From NCBI GenBank assembly GCA_037042915.1, contig CM073199.1, forward strand, positions 186,001 to 250,000: DNA of 64,000 bases, written 5' to 3'. Below the pieces are notes generated by a model. The model was not told the origin of the DNA. It worked only from the letters and a program-made list of their open reading frames with translations, and searched no databases. The DNA comes from Auricularia sp. M13. Lineage: Eukaryota; Basidiomycota; Agaricomycetes; Auriculariales; Auriculariaceae. A program made the translations under genes and the position numbers. The first letter of the stretch is position 1. Each line of letters begins with the position of its first letter. Below, one piece after another: positions 44,801 through 54,340 of this stretch.

Positions 44801-47800
44801 CATAATATGCATTGGTCTCTCCAAAAAGTCCAGCACCTTCCCTTTTCCAACGCAACACCTCTTCTATAAAGATCTTCACTACGAAATGAAAGAACCTAGC
44901 ACTTGCCACAGGATTATTGGACAGTAACTTCCACTTTTCTGGATCGGAGAGAAGACTTATTTTGCGTTGATCAAAGGGTATATCACTTCCTGCATAATAT
45001 AAGCACAGAGGATGCCTAATATCTGCAGGTGCAAATGTGATAAACCACGTGGGAGCTCCAAGATATGCAAGAAGCGACCAAAGCTCATTCCTCTGATACC
45101 GCTTTGCGGTGATGGATCCTGGGACATGAGCATTCACCATATCCAACTCAGTTACAATTCTGAAACACTTTTTTTCTTCCTCGGTCTCAGGCTTCCAATG
45201 AGGCTCAACCTTCAATTTTTCAGCCATCTCTCCAAATACATCAGGACTGATGCTCATGATCATATCTGCGAGACGCTGGAATTTGTGTTTGGAACTGAGG
45301 AAAGAGCCTGCTTGACTTCCTTTTACGATCTGTTCCTGATTGAATGCTAACAAAGCAAATTCTTTATCCATCTGAAAGCGCTTATCATAATACATCAGGA
45401 GATGTTTCTTATGAGCGTGCTCAGACATTTCACCTTTTATAAGATTATTACAAATGCCTCCCATCCCATATGGAAAGAGCCACGGAAACATATTGGGGAA
45501 TAGATTACTATTATGCCACAGCGTGTCGGGCTCAGTGCCATGTGGTACAGCCAACGATCTGTTCCCTTTAATCATATGCTGTGCTGCAATTGCGGTAACA
45601 GCCTTGTAATTATCAGCTGTGAGAACATCAAATGCCATTCCTGTCACTGTGAATGGGCAGGAGCCATCTGATGGTCCAACAGATACTTCCTCATCATTGA
45701 CAGCACGTGCCTGTGCTGTATTAGTTTCAGCTGTCTCATCATAATAAATATAGTTTGGAAATTCGCCATCAGGATATGACTCCATGTTGCTTTCAGAAAT
45801 TAAGATATCATGATATAACTCATTATTTACTTTTAGCCAATTCAATGCAGCCATGACACGGTTACGCCTGATCACAAATGGTATTCGCTTCTTATCTTCA
45901 TCAAGGGGCCTTGCAGAACCAGTGAATACAATAGCCAATAATTCATCAAATTCATCGCGATGTGGTGGAAGCACATGGTACAACTTTGGATATGGATTTG
46001 GATAGCAAATCATATTTCCGTTCATCCGGTTCATACCTGAGCTAACAATGCGAAGAACACACTTATGTCTTCTTGACCTTGCTATGAGGAGTTGCTCTGC
46101 ATACGTCAAATCTTTGAACACTTCTGGTATTTCACCAAGCCATAAGCCATTAGCAATTGCAAATTTTGGGACTTGATTGTTTTCCAGCGAACGCTTACAC
46201 TCAGAGCATATGCATTCACAACCAGGAGCAATCAATGGTGTCATAATCTGTTGCTGTGGTGCAATTGCTGTTTTTCGCTCAACACGTGTCACTTCCGGAC
46301 GTATGAGTAACCGATTGATCTGTTCCTGAAACTGACCGATTGGTGATAATGAATTAATAAGTGAAATCTCGCCACAAACTGCACACGCGTCCTCCTCAAC
46401 GTTTCTAGAGATAAATCTATCACAGAAGGCATTGATAAGCCGTCGGATTGTCTCTGGTGTGTTTGGTGGTGGTGGAAACTCACGCGCAGTTGAAAAGATC
46501 ATGTGATTGCATCGGAGTAAAGTGATTTCATTCTCGCATGTCAGCTCACATATATGATCCTTGAGTGCACGCACAATTTGCGACGAATCACTCACAATGA
46601 TTCCATGCCTACAAGCCAGTTCTGAGCGTTTACGCACGGGCAGTTGCTCAGCAAGCACAGATGGTGACACAGAACATGGTACTAATTGTCGATCAATGAG
46701 CTCAGACATCTCAACCTTGAGTGTCCGAATGTGCCCAATAAAACTGAAAGTAGCATCTGGTTGCAATGAGTGAACAAAGGGCTCAAACTCTTTCAACGCC
46801 ACAGAGGCGACATAAGTGGACGCGAAACTGACTGGTGACAGGGGTCGTGTTTCATTCAAGGGACGAAATATCGCCCACACATGTTCACACGCATCTGTAC
46901 ATACATGACTAAGAGCCAATCGCATCAATTTCTCTGCACGCCCTTTTCCATCGTGTGGGCGCGGTATATGATGGGCTGAGCAGATGTTTCGCAATGACGC
47001 ACCACGTAGAGCGGGAGCAACATCGGCCAGGGGAACTTTCAATGCCAATTCTTCAAGCGCAACCTCAGTGGAACTCAAATCACGATAACACATGAACTGC
47101 CACCAATCGCTCTGTTGTATCCGACCGGCAACATATTGAGAATTTGTATATTGCATCAGAGACGTAAAATGCATTGGTTGACCTCTGGCAGTTGCATCCG
47201 ATACCTCAAGTCCACCCCCCCGAGTCAAAAGCCCCGCCTTTGGAACACTAATATTAGGGTCACTATTCTCTCTTCTACAATCCTCTTCCTTAATCCGGTC
47301 TTTATTCGATGCAGGATAGTCACTAACACACACTGTGCGAAGTTTCGGGTACAAAGTAGAACAAACGGCCTGTCTCCATTCAAGAGACCAGGAGACAGTA
47401 ATGGAGCATCGGCATGAAAACAATTGTGCAAAAAGATAGCGCTTGATCGCCCTCCGGCGACGATATCGCCGACGCAACACTATAGCAAGCCATCTATTAT
47501 ACAGCATAATTGCATACTCATGCCGATCCGAACCGCTTCGAGCACTACGAGGCGCATGCCAATAAAGCTCATTGCAGTACGCTACTAGGCGCGGATCATC
47601 AAACAGCTGGGACATATATTCTCTTTCATGCGCAACGACTCCAATGTGCGGGCCAGACGATGCTTCATGACGCGACACCTCGGGTGCACTGCGCAAGATC
47701 AATGAGCGAGGGCAACCAGGCTGGCATGAATGTTCGTCTAGCGACATGAATCTGGGACCGGCTTCTAAGCTTGAGCGCGTAACGAACGAAATCAACGCGG

Positions 47801-47996
47801 CCGATAGTAGAGCAGTCCAGAATATAAGAGGAGGGCGCAAGATGCGCCGATAATCGATCATGGATGAAGGTGACTTCGCGGATGTGTCTCGTGGCGATGG
47901 ATGTGGGGGAGGATTCGGCGATGGAGAAACAAGAGGGCATCTATATATGATGCTGAGGCGGGGAATCAGCTGACTCAGAATGTAACAATGACGCAC
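41832..47996 (-). CDS. Helitron RepHel protein, main frame (2054 aa)
   Basis: Around residue 600 FAIANGLWLGEIPEVFKDLT and two CxxC sets mark a DUF6570-like region. The Rep domain has RLTLHLHLLLWLK near 1075 (the HUH-type motif) and YATDYITKVGLK near 1252 (the tyrosine motif). The PIF1 helicase follows with GMAGTGKSRVI (Walker A, near 1745), FIDEVSMIS (Walker B), FAEDFGQLAPV and LRENMRQ. The frame ends soon after LRQMLWGLTHH, where the helicase would continue SNVPGILSLC in another frame. The first 250 residues look less Helitron-like, so the true start may be downstream. Confidence 0.85.
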   Translation of the reverse strand: MRHCYILSQLIPRLSIIYRCPLVSPSPNPPPHPSPRDTSAKSPSSMIDYRRILRPPLIFWTALLSAALISFVTRSSLEAGPRFMSLDEHSCQPGCPRSLILRSAPEVSRHEASSGPHIGVVAHEREYMSQLFDDPRLVAYCNELYWHAPRSARSGSDRHEYAIMLYNRWLAIVLRRRYRRRRAIKRYLFAQLFSCRCSITVSWSLEWRQAVCSTLYPKLRTVCVSDYPASNKDRIKEEDCRRENSDPNISVPKAGLLTRGGGLEVSDATARGQPMHFTSLMQYTNSQYVAGRIQQSDWWQFMCYRDLSSTEVALEELALKVPLADVAPALRGASLRNICSAHHIPRPHDGKGRAEKLMRLALSHVCTDACEHVWAIFRPLNETRPLSPVSFASTYVASVALKEFEPFVHSLQPDATFSFIGHIRTLKVEMSELIDRQLVPCSVSPSVLAEQLPVRKRSELACRHGIIVSDSSQIVRALKDHICELTCENEITLLRCNHMIFSTAREFPPPPNTPETIRRLINAFCDRFISRNVEEDACAVCGEISLINSLSPIGQFQEQINRLLIRPEVTRVERKTAIAPQQQIMTPLIAPGCECICSECKRSLENNQVPKFAIANGLWLGEIPEVFKDLTYAEQLLIARSRRHKCVLRIVSSGMNRMNGNMICYPNPYPKLYHVLPPHRDEFDELLAIVFTGSARPLDEDKKRIPFVIRRNRVMAALNWLKVNNELYHDILISESNMESYPDGEFPNYIYYDETAETNTAQARAVNDEEVSVGPSDGSCPFTVTGMAFDVLTADNYKAVTAIAAQHMIKGNRSLAVPHGTEPDTLWHNSNLFPNMFPWLFPYGMGGICNNLIKGEMSEHAHKKHLLMYYDKRFQMDKEFALLAFNQEQIVKGSQAGSFLSSKHKFQRLADMIMSISPDVFGEMAEKLKVEPHWKPETEEEKKCFRIVTELDMVNAHVPGSITAKRYQRNELWSLLAYLGAPTWFITFAPADIRHPLCLYYAGSDIPFDQRKISLLSDPEKWKLLSNNPVASARFFHFVVKIFIEEVLRWKREGAGLFGETNAYYGTVEQQGRLTLHLHLLLWLKFAISPEEIRKRLLDPTCSFQKRMIDYLDSCHQGGLIDSSMSSAMLNAHEHRREPGYISPLDCLPEHIENKSGWYEHFARIVNDLLIRTNKHGTCDARCLTKRGTCKARFPRRLVAKTHVDETGYIHVRQDERRMNTVNPALSYMLRCNTDVTCLLSGTALKAVIAYATDYITKVGLKTPSMFVLIRTQLLRQAALLDDSSERSEKRRKIITGIVNSFTSKSEVGAPMAASYLLDLPDHYKSHEFKTVYWKGFVSEVLSAFPMKHVITESEDVEYPEAEYRVIIASAESSKSSADRVKLIPISPVQDYMHRPLQHRAFCMYDWIRMYTKTKRKAQTSGESNSYGEDPLSLDLGAGAIDTSRYPFIHEHPQHTSHRVFLDNARADVVPNFVGGSLPRKDVGDREYYCCTMLTFFKPWCTGKDLKELDQSWEDAFNEYKFSERQIQVMDNFNLRYECLDARDDYSKKHGKSASDVAADPDAEPDLNDISLLHTETTDDDWNLLHDEIIGRERARTMRQAEDISRVMQNKGWTSTISQCMASLSTAVLNLPSRSREFWSSQLQNARVTRSITQTIIHSSIEEPINIQSFETTNHHAQFTLVDQSYLDHFNRKSKAHVTFSNATVIVDQIISEFSLNREQERAYRLVTHHHLSGQETPIRLYLGGMAGTGKSRVIQALSSFFEKLGEGHCLLLLAPTGTAAANIGGFTYHSAFGLNPQYPGTRIMKPALRLALENVKYVFIDEVSMISCSEMTVISEMLSMVHNRRSEVFGGFNMIFAEDFGQLAPVRGNSLYSSRVGQQGTAAYHQKSALGKLAWLQVVHVVILRENMRQREMGDADERFRAALVNMRYKQCTDEDIEFLNRLVVNSHGKNAERLKSTDFRHVSVITGLNAHRDAINSLGCEKYAADTGQSLHHFYSIDTVGESDTDPRTRRKGGRKRWATEIPPALRQMLWGLTHHNCLMYLEFYRYVEECL

Positions 47997-48059
47997 TCAC
48001 CTCAGCGACGGAACAATGGAGCACAACGCCCTTTGAAGACGGCTCACGCGTGAAGAGCA

Positions 48060-50710
48060 CGGCTCGAGCGTGATGTTGTGGTCGGTGTGCGCTGTTCAAC
48101 GCGTTCCTGAAATTGAGTCAGTCAGATCGCCTTCACAGCCGCGCCACCAAGCTCACCGTGTCCCTCGTAGACCGTGTGCCGTCGAGAACGACCACCGCGC
48201 TTTCAAGCGTGGTTCGAGGGCGATGATGTGGTCGGTGTGCGCTGTTCAGCGCGGTTGAGGACGTTCAGGTTAGTCGACTCGTCTCCGCGATGCGCCGCGC
48301 AGCTCACCGTGTCCGCCTCAGACGCTGGACCATCAAGCTCGCGTCCGTGAACGATTTTCTGCGTTGCCAAGCGCGACTTTGAGACGGGCGCGCGCTGTTC
48401 AGCGCGTTCTTGACGCCCAAGTCAGTCAAGACGCGATCACGACGCAGCACCGAGCTCACCGTGTTATCCCTGTCGAGAACGACCTCCACGGTGCCAAGCG
48501 CGGTGCGAGGGCGATGTTGTGTTGGGTGTGCGCTGTTCGATGTAGTCCAAGACGCTCAGGTCAGTACTCGCGATCGGTCTTTGCAAACGCTCCACGGGGC
48601 TCACCGTGTCTGTCGCAGATCTTGACGCCGTCGCGCTGGTAGCATTGCGGCAGATGCTGCAGGTCGAGCGTCAAGTACTGCACGCCCAGCAGCGCGCCCA
48701 GCGGGCGCACCAGCGTCCGCATCATGTACCGCGAGCAAATGCGGAAGACCGGCGCGTCGGCCAACGCCGCGCCCAGCCACTCCTACCTACCTACCTACCG
48801 CCGACGCCACATGCCCAGAGCCGGCACCGGCGACGGTGACGGTGACGCTGCAGGCCTTGAGGCCCTTGAGCGTGGGCTTGAGCACTGCCAGCACGGCGCG
48901 CACAGACACCTCGTCGATGCGCAAGCTGAACAGGTCCAAGTACTCCAGCTGCGCGTACCCCGCGAGATGCGCGGGCGCGAGCTGGTACAGCCAGTGCGCC
49001 TGGGCCAGCTCGGGAACGCCCACATGAGCGTCAGGCGGCGCAGGCCCGGTGCCGGCAGCAGCAGTGCCAGGTCGTCCGTGTCGGTGGCAGGGATGTCCGC
49101 AACGTGCAAGTACAACAAGTCCGCGGCCCAGAGACAGCCGCTATCCCCCAGCACACCGCGCACATGCTCAAAGTCGACATTGCATTTACGCACGCGCGGA
49201 CACCGACGCGCAATCTTGGCGTACCACGTCGCCAGCCGCGGTTCGGTACAGGCATGCCGCCAGACTGACCGTACAGGGCACAAGGCGGCCGCGCGAGACT
49301 CGGATGCGCCAGCGCCAGCGTGTCAGGGCCGGGTTGAGCTCAGGACGATCGAGCGCAGGAACAGGCGGGTGCTGCGGTGCGTGTGCAGGCCTACAGTGTG
49401 GTAGAGCTTGAGGTCGGTCTCTGCGTTGCCAAGGGCGATGCTGCCGTCGATGCATGCTGTTCAGCGCGTTCCTGGACCCAAGTCAGTCAGATCGCCTTGA
49501 CAAACTCGCCGCCGAGCTCACCGTGTCCCTCAGACACCAGGACGACCTGGGCGCTGGCAAGCGCGTTTCGCGGGGTTTGAGCGCGATGTTGTGGTCGGTG
49601 TGCGCGCGAGCAGCTCGTACAAAGCGACGTGCTCGACGGCCTGGCTGGCGCGCGTCGAACGGCAGACAGCAGACCGGTCGCGCGGTCGGCGCACGGTGTA
49701 CATAGCATAGCCAGCGAATAAACACGTGTTTCTGCTGCCATCGCCGTTGAGCAACCGCAAGCTGCGAGCTAGAGACTGAGCACGCGACACATCGACCATG
49801 CGGGCGTGCACATCGACTTGGACTGCGAGCGGGGAGCGCTAGCATCGAGCAGGAAATATGGCGCCCAGTCGTCGAGATGCTGATCGTCGGCCAGTCCATG
49901 AACACGCGCATCCTCGCCGTGACTTGCCTATTTCGTGTGTTGGCCGTCTTTGCCCATAGACGTCCGACCTACACTGACCTCGATCGCACAGATGTCTTCG
50001 CTGCGCGTCCAGTCGTTGCGGCGCTGCCAAACTGCCGTTCAAGCTCGCCGATCCGTACGTCGAGCTGCTTTCGATCCTGCGTCGTCGAGCTGCTGACTGT
50101 CGACCAACTTTGCCACGGCCACGGGCTCGTCAACGGCCGCTACGTCAAGTCTGGAACGGACGCGTCGAACACGGTGCGTGTGTTGATCTTGAGCGCTAGC
50201 TTGTGCAGGGGAAATCACTGACGTTTCTTCTTTAGCAGTCTTGCGCATCGAAGGCTCCGCGAACGGCAGCGCTGGTTCATGCTGGAAAGAATGGGTACGT
50301 CAAATCGTCCTCGCACCATTGTTGCCACTCACGATGCTTCAATTACGCAAGACAGCATCAAGGACGTCCCATCGCGCGCACACCGCGACTCCCGCTGTCC
50401 AGCGCGGATGTTGTGGTGGTTGTGCGCAGTTCCGCGCAGTCTGAAGCCCAGGTCAGTCGACTCGTCTTTGCCAACATGCCGCCCAGCTCACCAATGTTAT
50501 CCGCAGATCAGGCGCCGTTGAGGACGACCCCCGCGTTGCCAAGCGCAATGTTGTGGTTGGTGTGCGCCGTTCAGCACGTTCCTGGAATCAAGTCAGTCAA
50601 ATCACCTTCAAAGCCGCGTCGCCAAGCTTGCCGTGTCCCTCTTGGACCCTGTGCCGTCGAGGACGACTACCGCGTTTTCGAGCGCGGCTCGAGCGCTTCG
50701 CCACGAGCAA
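48060..50710 (+). repeat. Degenerate coding-derived repeat, about 150 bp, eight copies
   Basis: Copies near 48065, 48223, 48393, 48513, 49437, 49585, 50405 and 50546 share GTGTGCGCTGTTCAGCGCG, AAGTCAGTCAGATCGCCTT and AGCTCACCGTGTCCCTC. In one plus-strand frame several copies read ALFSAFLDPSQSDRLDKLAA followed by ELTVSL. The unit therefore probably derives from an exon. The copies are in different frames with stops between, so this is not one gene today. Confidence 0.6.
48561..49455 (-). pseudogene. LRR-like gene remnant inside the repeat
   Basis: The minus strand gives NVDFEHVRGVLGDSGCLWAA, LLYLHVADIPATDTDDLALL and LRRLTLMW. After an apparent 1-nt shift near 49020 it gives VPELAQAHWLYQLAPAHLAG, YAQLEYLDLFSLRIDEVSV and LKPTLKGLKACSVTV. 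A further exon reads ALADAPVFRICSRYMMRTLV. Hydrophobic repeats at leucine spacing resemble fungal F-box/LRR proteins. The F-box itself is not seen. A (CCTA)n microsatellite lies in a putative intron at 48783. Confidence 0.45.
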
Positions 50711-50990
50711 ATTGGCCTTCGGTATATGGCTACTGGCTCGAGCTGCTGGGAACGTCTGGGAAAGGCGCGGACATCGCCGCACTGTTTGGGCCCTGTCTGC
50801 CTCCGACCTTCAGTCGCTCTCCGAGCCAGATTTCGCACGGCAATCGAAGTTCTTTCTGGCAAAATAGTTACCAAGTTCTCGTCGGAATTAGCGGCCCTGC
50901 TCAGCAGACGCACACAGCTGTCAGATACTTCTGGAGCGATTGCATGGCACAGCAGATTCTTGATTCGAGACGATCGTGTACAGTGAACAT

Positions 50991-51920
50991 TTAGTACCTA
51001 TACAGTGGCAGGACAGAGTCAATGACCGCGTCAATGAAGGACTTGTGGTGATCTTCCTCGCATGTTGGAGCCTCTCGCCAATGCACGTGCCGATCTAGGC
51101 AAGTCTCGAAAGCTTTCCCGCAGCCTCCGTGGCAGACGAAGGACCTGACTTCGCCGTGCTCCACACCGTGCTCGATCGCGTTGAGCACCTGGTCAAAGGA
51201 CATGAGGCAAGTCTCACAGATTATGATCGACTGTGGTGACAAAGGGCGAGTCGACCGGGCGTGCGCGGGATGTATCAGCTCCGCCCCGGCTCTAAGCACA
51301 CCATGGGCGTGAGGAGAGGACAATGAGCCAACTGCGTCGTGGATGGAGAAGGGGGCGGATGCTGGAAGGGCCCTTGGACCTCCCTTATACCCCAGAGAAT
51401 TGGTGTCGTGCGACTCGTGCATCCACGCTGTTGCAACCGTGGGCGAGTAGACGAGCGAGTTGTCTCCTCCGTTTGAGGAGCTCATCGGGCTCCCCAGCGG
51501 GGTCAGGAGACCGCGACGGCCGAGGGCGTGCTGGAGAGAGTATTGGAAGGGAGTAGCCCCAGGCTCAGGGGACGGCGGACGGCTGCACAGTCTCGTCGCA
51601 CAGTGCGCCGTGATAATCGGCGACTCGCTCGGAGCTACCGCTGGAGTCAGCGATAGGGATGGTGACTGTGTCACTGTGAGAGGCTGAGTAGCCAAGGGGA
51701 GGGAGGCCGCGGCGGGAGACGTGTCAGTGTCGATGGGCGTGCTGACGAAGATGCGGAAGCCGGGCCCATCGAGCCCAATGTAGGGCTCAAGGGCCTGAGT
51801 CGAGAGAATCGGCTGTGCGACTTGGGTGGAAGGCGACGGTGGTGACAGCTCTGGCCTGTCGGATTCGGCTTTAAGAGCATCGGAGAAGCTGTATAAGGGG
51901 CCGAAGTCGTTGCTTGCCAT
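50991..51920 (-). CDS. Two-finger C2H2-like protein, paralog 3
   Basis: This is 309 residues from MASNDFGPLYSFSDALK; an earlier Met at 51998 is in frame. It has a long Ser/Pro-rich part, then CETCLMSF...EHGVEH (C-x2-C-x12-H-x3-H) and, after RSFVC, HGGCGKAFETCLDRHVHW with a degenerate His spacing. The C-terminus ends SFIDAVIDSVLPLYRY. It is single-exon like the 31.3-kb paralog, and likewise has a membrane protein gene upstream on the same strand. That makes a duplicated two-gene unit. Confidence 0.65.
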   Translation of the reverse strand: MASNDFGPLYSFSDALKAESDRPELSPPSPSTQVAQPILSTQALEPYIGLDGPGFRIFVSTPIDTDTSPAAASLPLATQPLTVTQSPSLSLTPAVAPSESPIITAHCATRLCSRPPSPEPGATPFQYSLQHALGRRGLLTPLGSPMSSSNGGDNSLVYSPTVATAWMHESHDTNSLGYKGGPRALPASAPFSIHDAVGSLSSPHAHGVLRAGAELIHPAHARSTRPLSPQSIIICETCLMSFDQVLNAIEHGVEHGEVRSFVCHGGCGKAFETCLDRHVHWREAPTCEEDHHKSFIDAVIDSVLPLYRY

Positions 51921-52002
51921 GTTCGAGCTGAGACGGCAACGGTGGGTAGTTGGAGGCCGGTGTGCTTGCCGACTGAGGTTATAACATGGATGAGACACGT
52001 GT

Positions 52003-52243
52003 TCAGACCGAGTTGAGGTGTGAGTGAGAAGGCTTCCTGATTAGGCAGTGACAGGATGACGTATAATTACTCGTTACATTCATATCGGCAGACGAGAGTG
52101 TCTTGCTCCCGCGGCACTGCGAAATGCCTAATAATCCCTTCAGGGACGCGGTACTCAGAAGAGTGCACAGATAATGTGTTTCTGTAGCACATGGGCAGAC
52201 AAGATAGAGTCCGCAAGCACCCACAGATTTGTCATTGCTGGGA
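52003..52243. other. Spacer between membrane-protein and zinc-finger genes
   Basis: This AT-richer spacer probably holds the promoter of the zinc-finger gene. No gene is seen. Confidence 0.35.
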
Positions 52244-53000
52244 CTACAGGTCTACAAATGTTACATAGATGATCGGGATAGTGGGAATCGGACCTGTAAC
52301 GTCCATCGAAGCCCTGCGCTCTGGGGAGAAGAAGAGGGGCGAGCTGCGACTGATGACCAGATTATCCACAGAGTCCACCGACGATGTGCTGCTAGTTTGC
52401 CAATCGTTGTGGTATGCAGAGGTGATGTCTGAGGTAGGCAAGCTGGGCTGGCTGACGTGGGGACAGCCTGGATACACATGTCCGGTGGGTTGCGGCCGTG
52501 ATGAATGGGTGTGTGGTTCGACCCCGCGCGGAGCGCCCTCTGTAACTAAGTTCTATTGAGTTCCATGCGTGCGCAGCATTGCGTGGCGGCTCTGACGTAC
52601 AGAGGAATGTATCTGGGACTGAATCGAGAAGCCCCCGGGCGCCGGCGATCTGATCCGGATCTTGGCTGCTCCTGTCACTCAAACATGCTTGCATTCGTGG
52701 GCGAATCAGCGGCGGACTATCGGGCGCCGCAGGGGTGTGCTGATGTGAAGGAGTGGTGCATCTCTCGCTGCCTGGCTGGCGTGGCGTGCATGACGAGCTT
52801 ATCCCGCGAAGAGGGTGCCACGTCCGACCCTGCAACGACGCGGCAGGGTTGGTCACGGGCAGAGTTGTGCGCTCTGCGACAGCTAGGTGGTGGGCGGACA
52901 CGACTCCTGCACATATAGCCACAACCACGATGACTGCGATGATAGCCGCGGCGGCCACAGCCTGGGGATTGTTTGGTGACATGCCTGAAACACACATCAT
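52244..53000 (-). CDS. Small single-pass membrane protein upstream of zinc-finger gene 3
   Basis: MSPNNPQAVAAAA leads into IIAVIVVVAICAGVV, a single membrane span near the N-terminus. A tail rich in basic, Ser and Pro residues follows (SSRDKLVMHATPARQREMHH in one frame). A likely last exon contains TSSTSSVDSVDNLVI and RSSPLFFSPERR and ends YVTFVDL at 52244. Exon joins are not settled. It matches the 32301-33035 gene in order, length, topology and position next to a zinc-finger paralog. Confidence 0.45.
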
Positions 53001-53009
53001 GGGTATGTT

Positions 53010-54321
53010 TTTTATACTTGGGAGGTTAGCTCGGGCAGATCACTTCGAAGAAGGAAGGCGACAGTCCTTAGGGGTTCCTCCGCGAGGCTGTCGATTTATG
53101 AAATTCGCTCGATGAGCTGTGGGACGCCGGAGAGAGATTCGGATGGAAGGCGGGTGGCGATCTCGACAGTCCGCATCGCTGTGTAGCCTGGCTTGGTAGA
53201 TGGCAAGCTTCAGCGGCCAGAGTTGACGGGACGGGGGGGGGCGCATGGGGCGGCGCTGTCTTTGAATATCCCGGGACTTGCCGTTGTCAGTTCAGGGTTG
53301 ACAGCTGGAATAAGGTTCACAAGTCTAAAACCCCGGTTGTAGCAACATTATCTTACTGGCGGGGACCGGGACTTTGTTTCTGACTCAGTGCTCGTATGGT
53401 GACGCACGTTTTTGGAAAATGTTTGTGGCGGGCGACTCGGGAATCATCGGCGGTGTTATATGGTTTCAAACCACAGTATGATTCCGATCTTTGCCTGGAC
53501 TATTTAAGGGGGAGACATACTCGCATTGCTCTCCATCTCAAGAAAATGTGCCGGTCTGTTTCGTGAGCAGATCTACCTAGGCTTGCTCGACGTATGCTCA
53601 TTTTGCTCAGGATCACGTTCGATTATTCCCAGTGTGGGGTAAGTGGCGGGGCGATTAGCTGCAATCTCTGAGGGCACCACAGCACCACGTCAATGCCCCC
53701 GTCGAGCCCGCCTTTTATCTCCATTGCCGCTCGCCCCATTGTGGATCAAGTTTATATTGCTTTTGTTCATTCTGTCGACAGGTATGGGAAAATGGATAAC
53801 TGCGCGTCAGGACTGACGTATCAGTAGTACGGCCGAGGGCCTTATATCCGTATTCGTGCCGCATCGTCCGGGAGCTGCCCTGCCTGCAGCGCCGGCCCCG
53901 TCCCGACCGTTTAAGGGGGCGAATGCATTGTTCGGGGGTGCCGTGTTAAGAGGGCAAGCCCCGCGCTGAGAGCGTGCGTCGATGGACCGGGAGGCGAGGG
54001 TCTGGATGAGAAAAGGAGTAGGCGCTTGTATGGAAAGCTACGAGAATCGACTCCCATGTGGCTTGGGACCGACGGGGGGGGTGTGCCGGGGGGAATGAGT
54101 CAAAAATCTGGCCGTGGTCATTGAGCGAGGCAACGAGCGGCTCCGGCGACGCAGAAGGGCCAGGATACTGTCTCGAGCTGTCGCGTAGCTCTTATATGAC
54201 GGAGTCGTGCGTTGTGTAGCGCTACCCGCCGCCTCGTATTGGCCGTGCGTGCTGGATGACTTCTGGAGCGAAGGGCAAGGGGCAGCAGTGTGGTATATTG
54301 GGATAAGGGAAGGATACGTCA
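53010..54321. other. No gene recognised
   Basis: I see no open frame with plausible sequence, no TIRs and no tandem repeats in this stretch. Confidence 0.35.
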
Positions 54322-54340
54322 GTGGTCGACATGGAGCATG

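Larger units (their letters stand above)
40166..47996 (-). mobile_element. Helitron (rolling-circle transposon), coding part
   Basis: Three consecutive minus-strand frames encode Rep, PIF1-type helicase and a C-terminal cysteine-protease-like domain, the layout of fungal Helitrons. The element termini are not identified, so the true ends lie outside these limits. The 137-bp array lies directly on the 3' side. Low GC relative to neighbours marks it as foreign to the surrounding isochore. Confidence 0.88.

Noticed and set aside
47225-47431. Small minus-strand frame within the Helitron
   Set aside because: It is an alternate frame of the RepHel coding region with no motifs.
48783-48803. CCTA microsatellite as a telomere-like repe​at
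   Set aside because: There are only four units, and a similar short run exists at 7302. The fungal telomere unit is TTAGGG.
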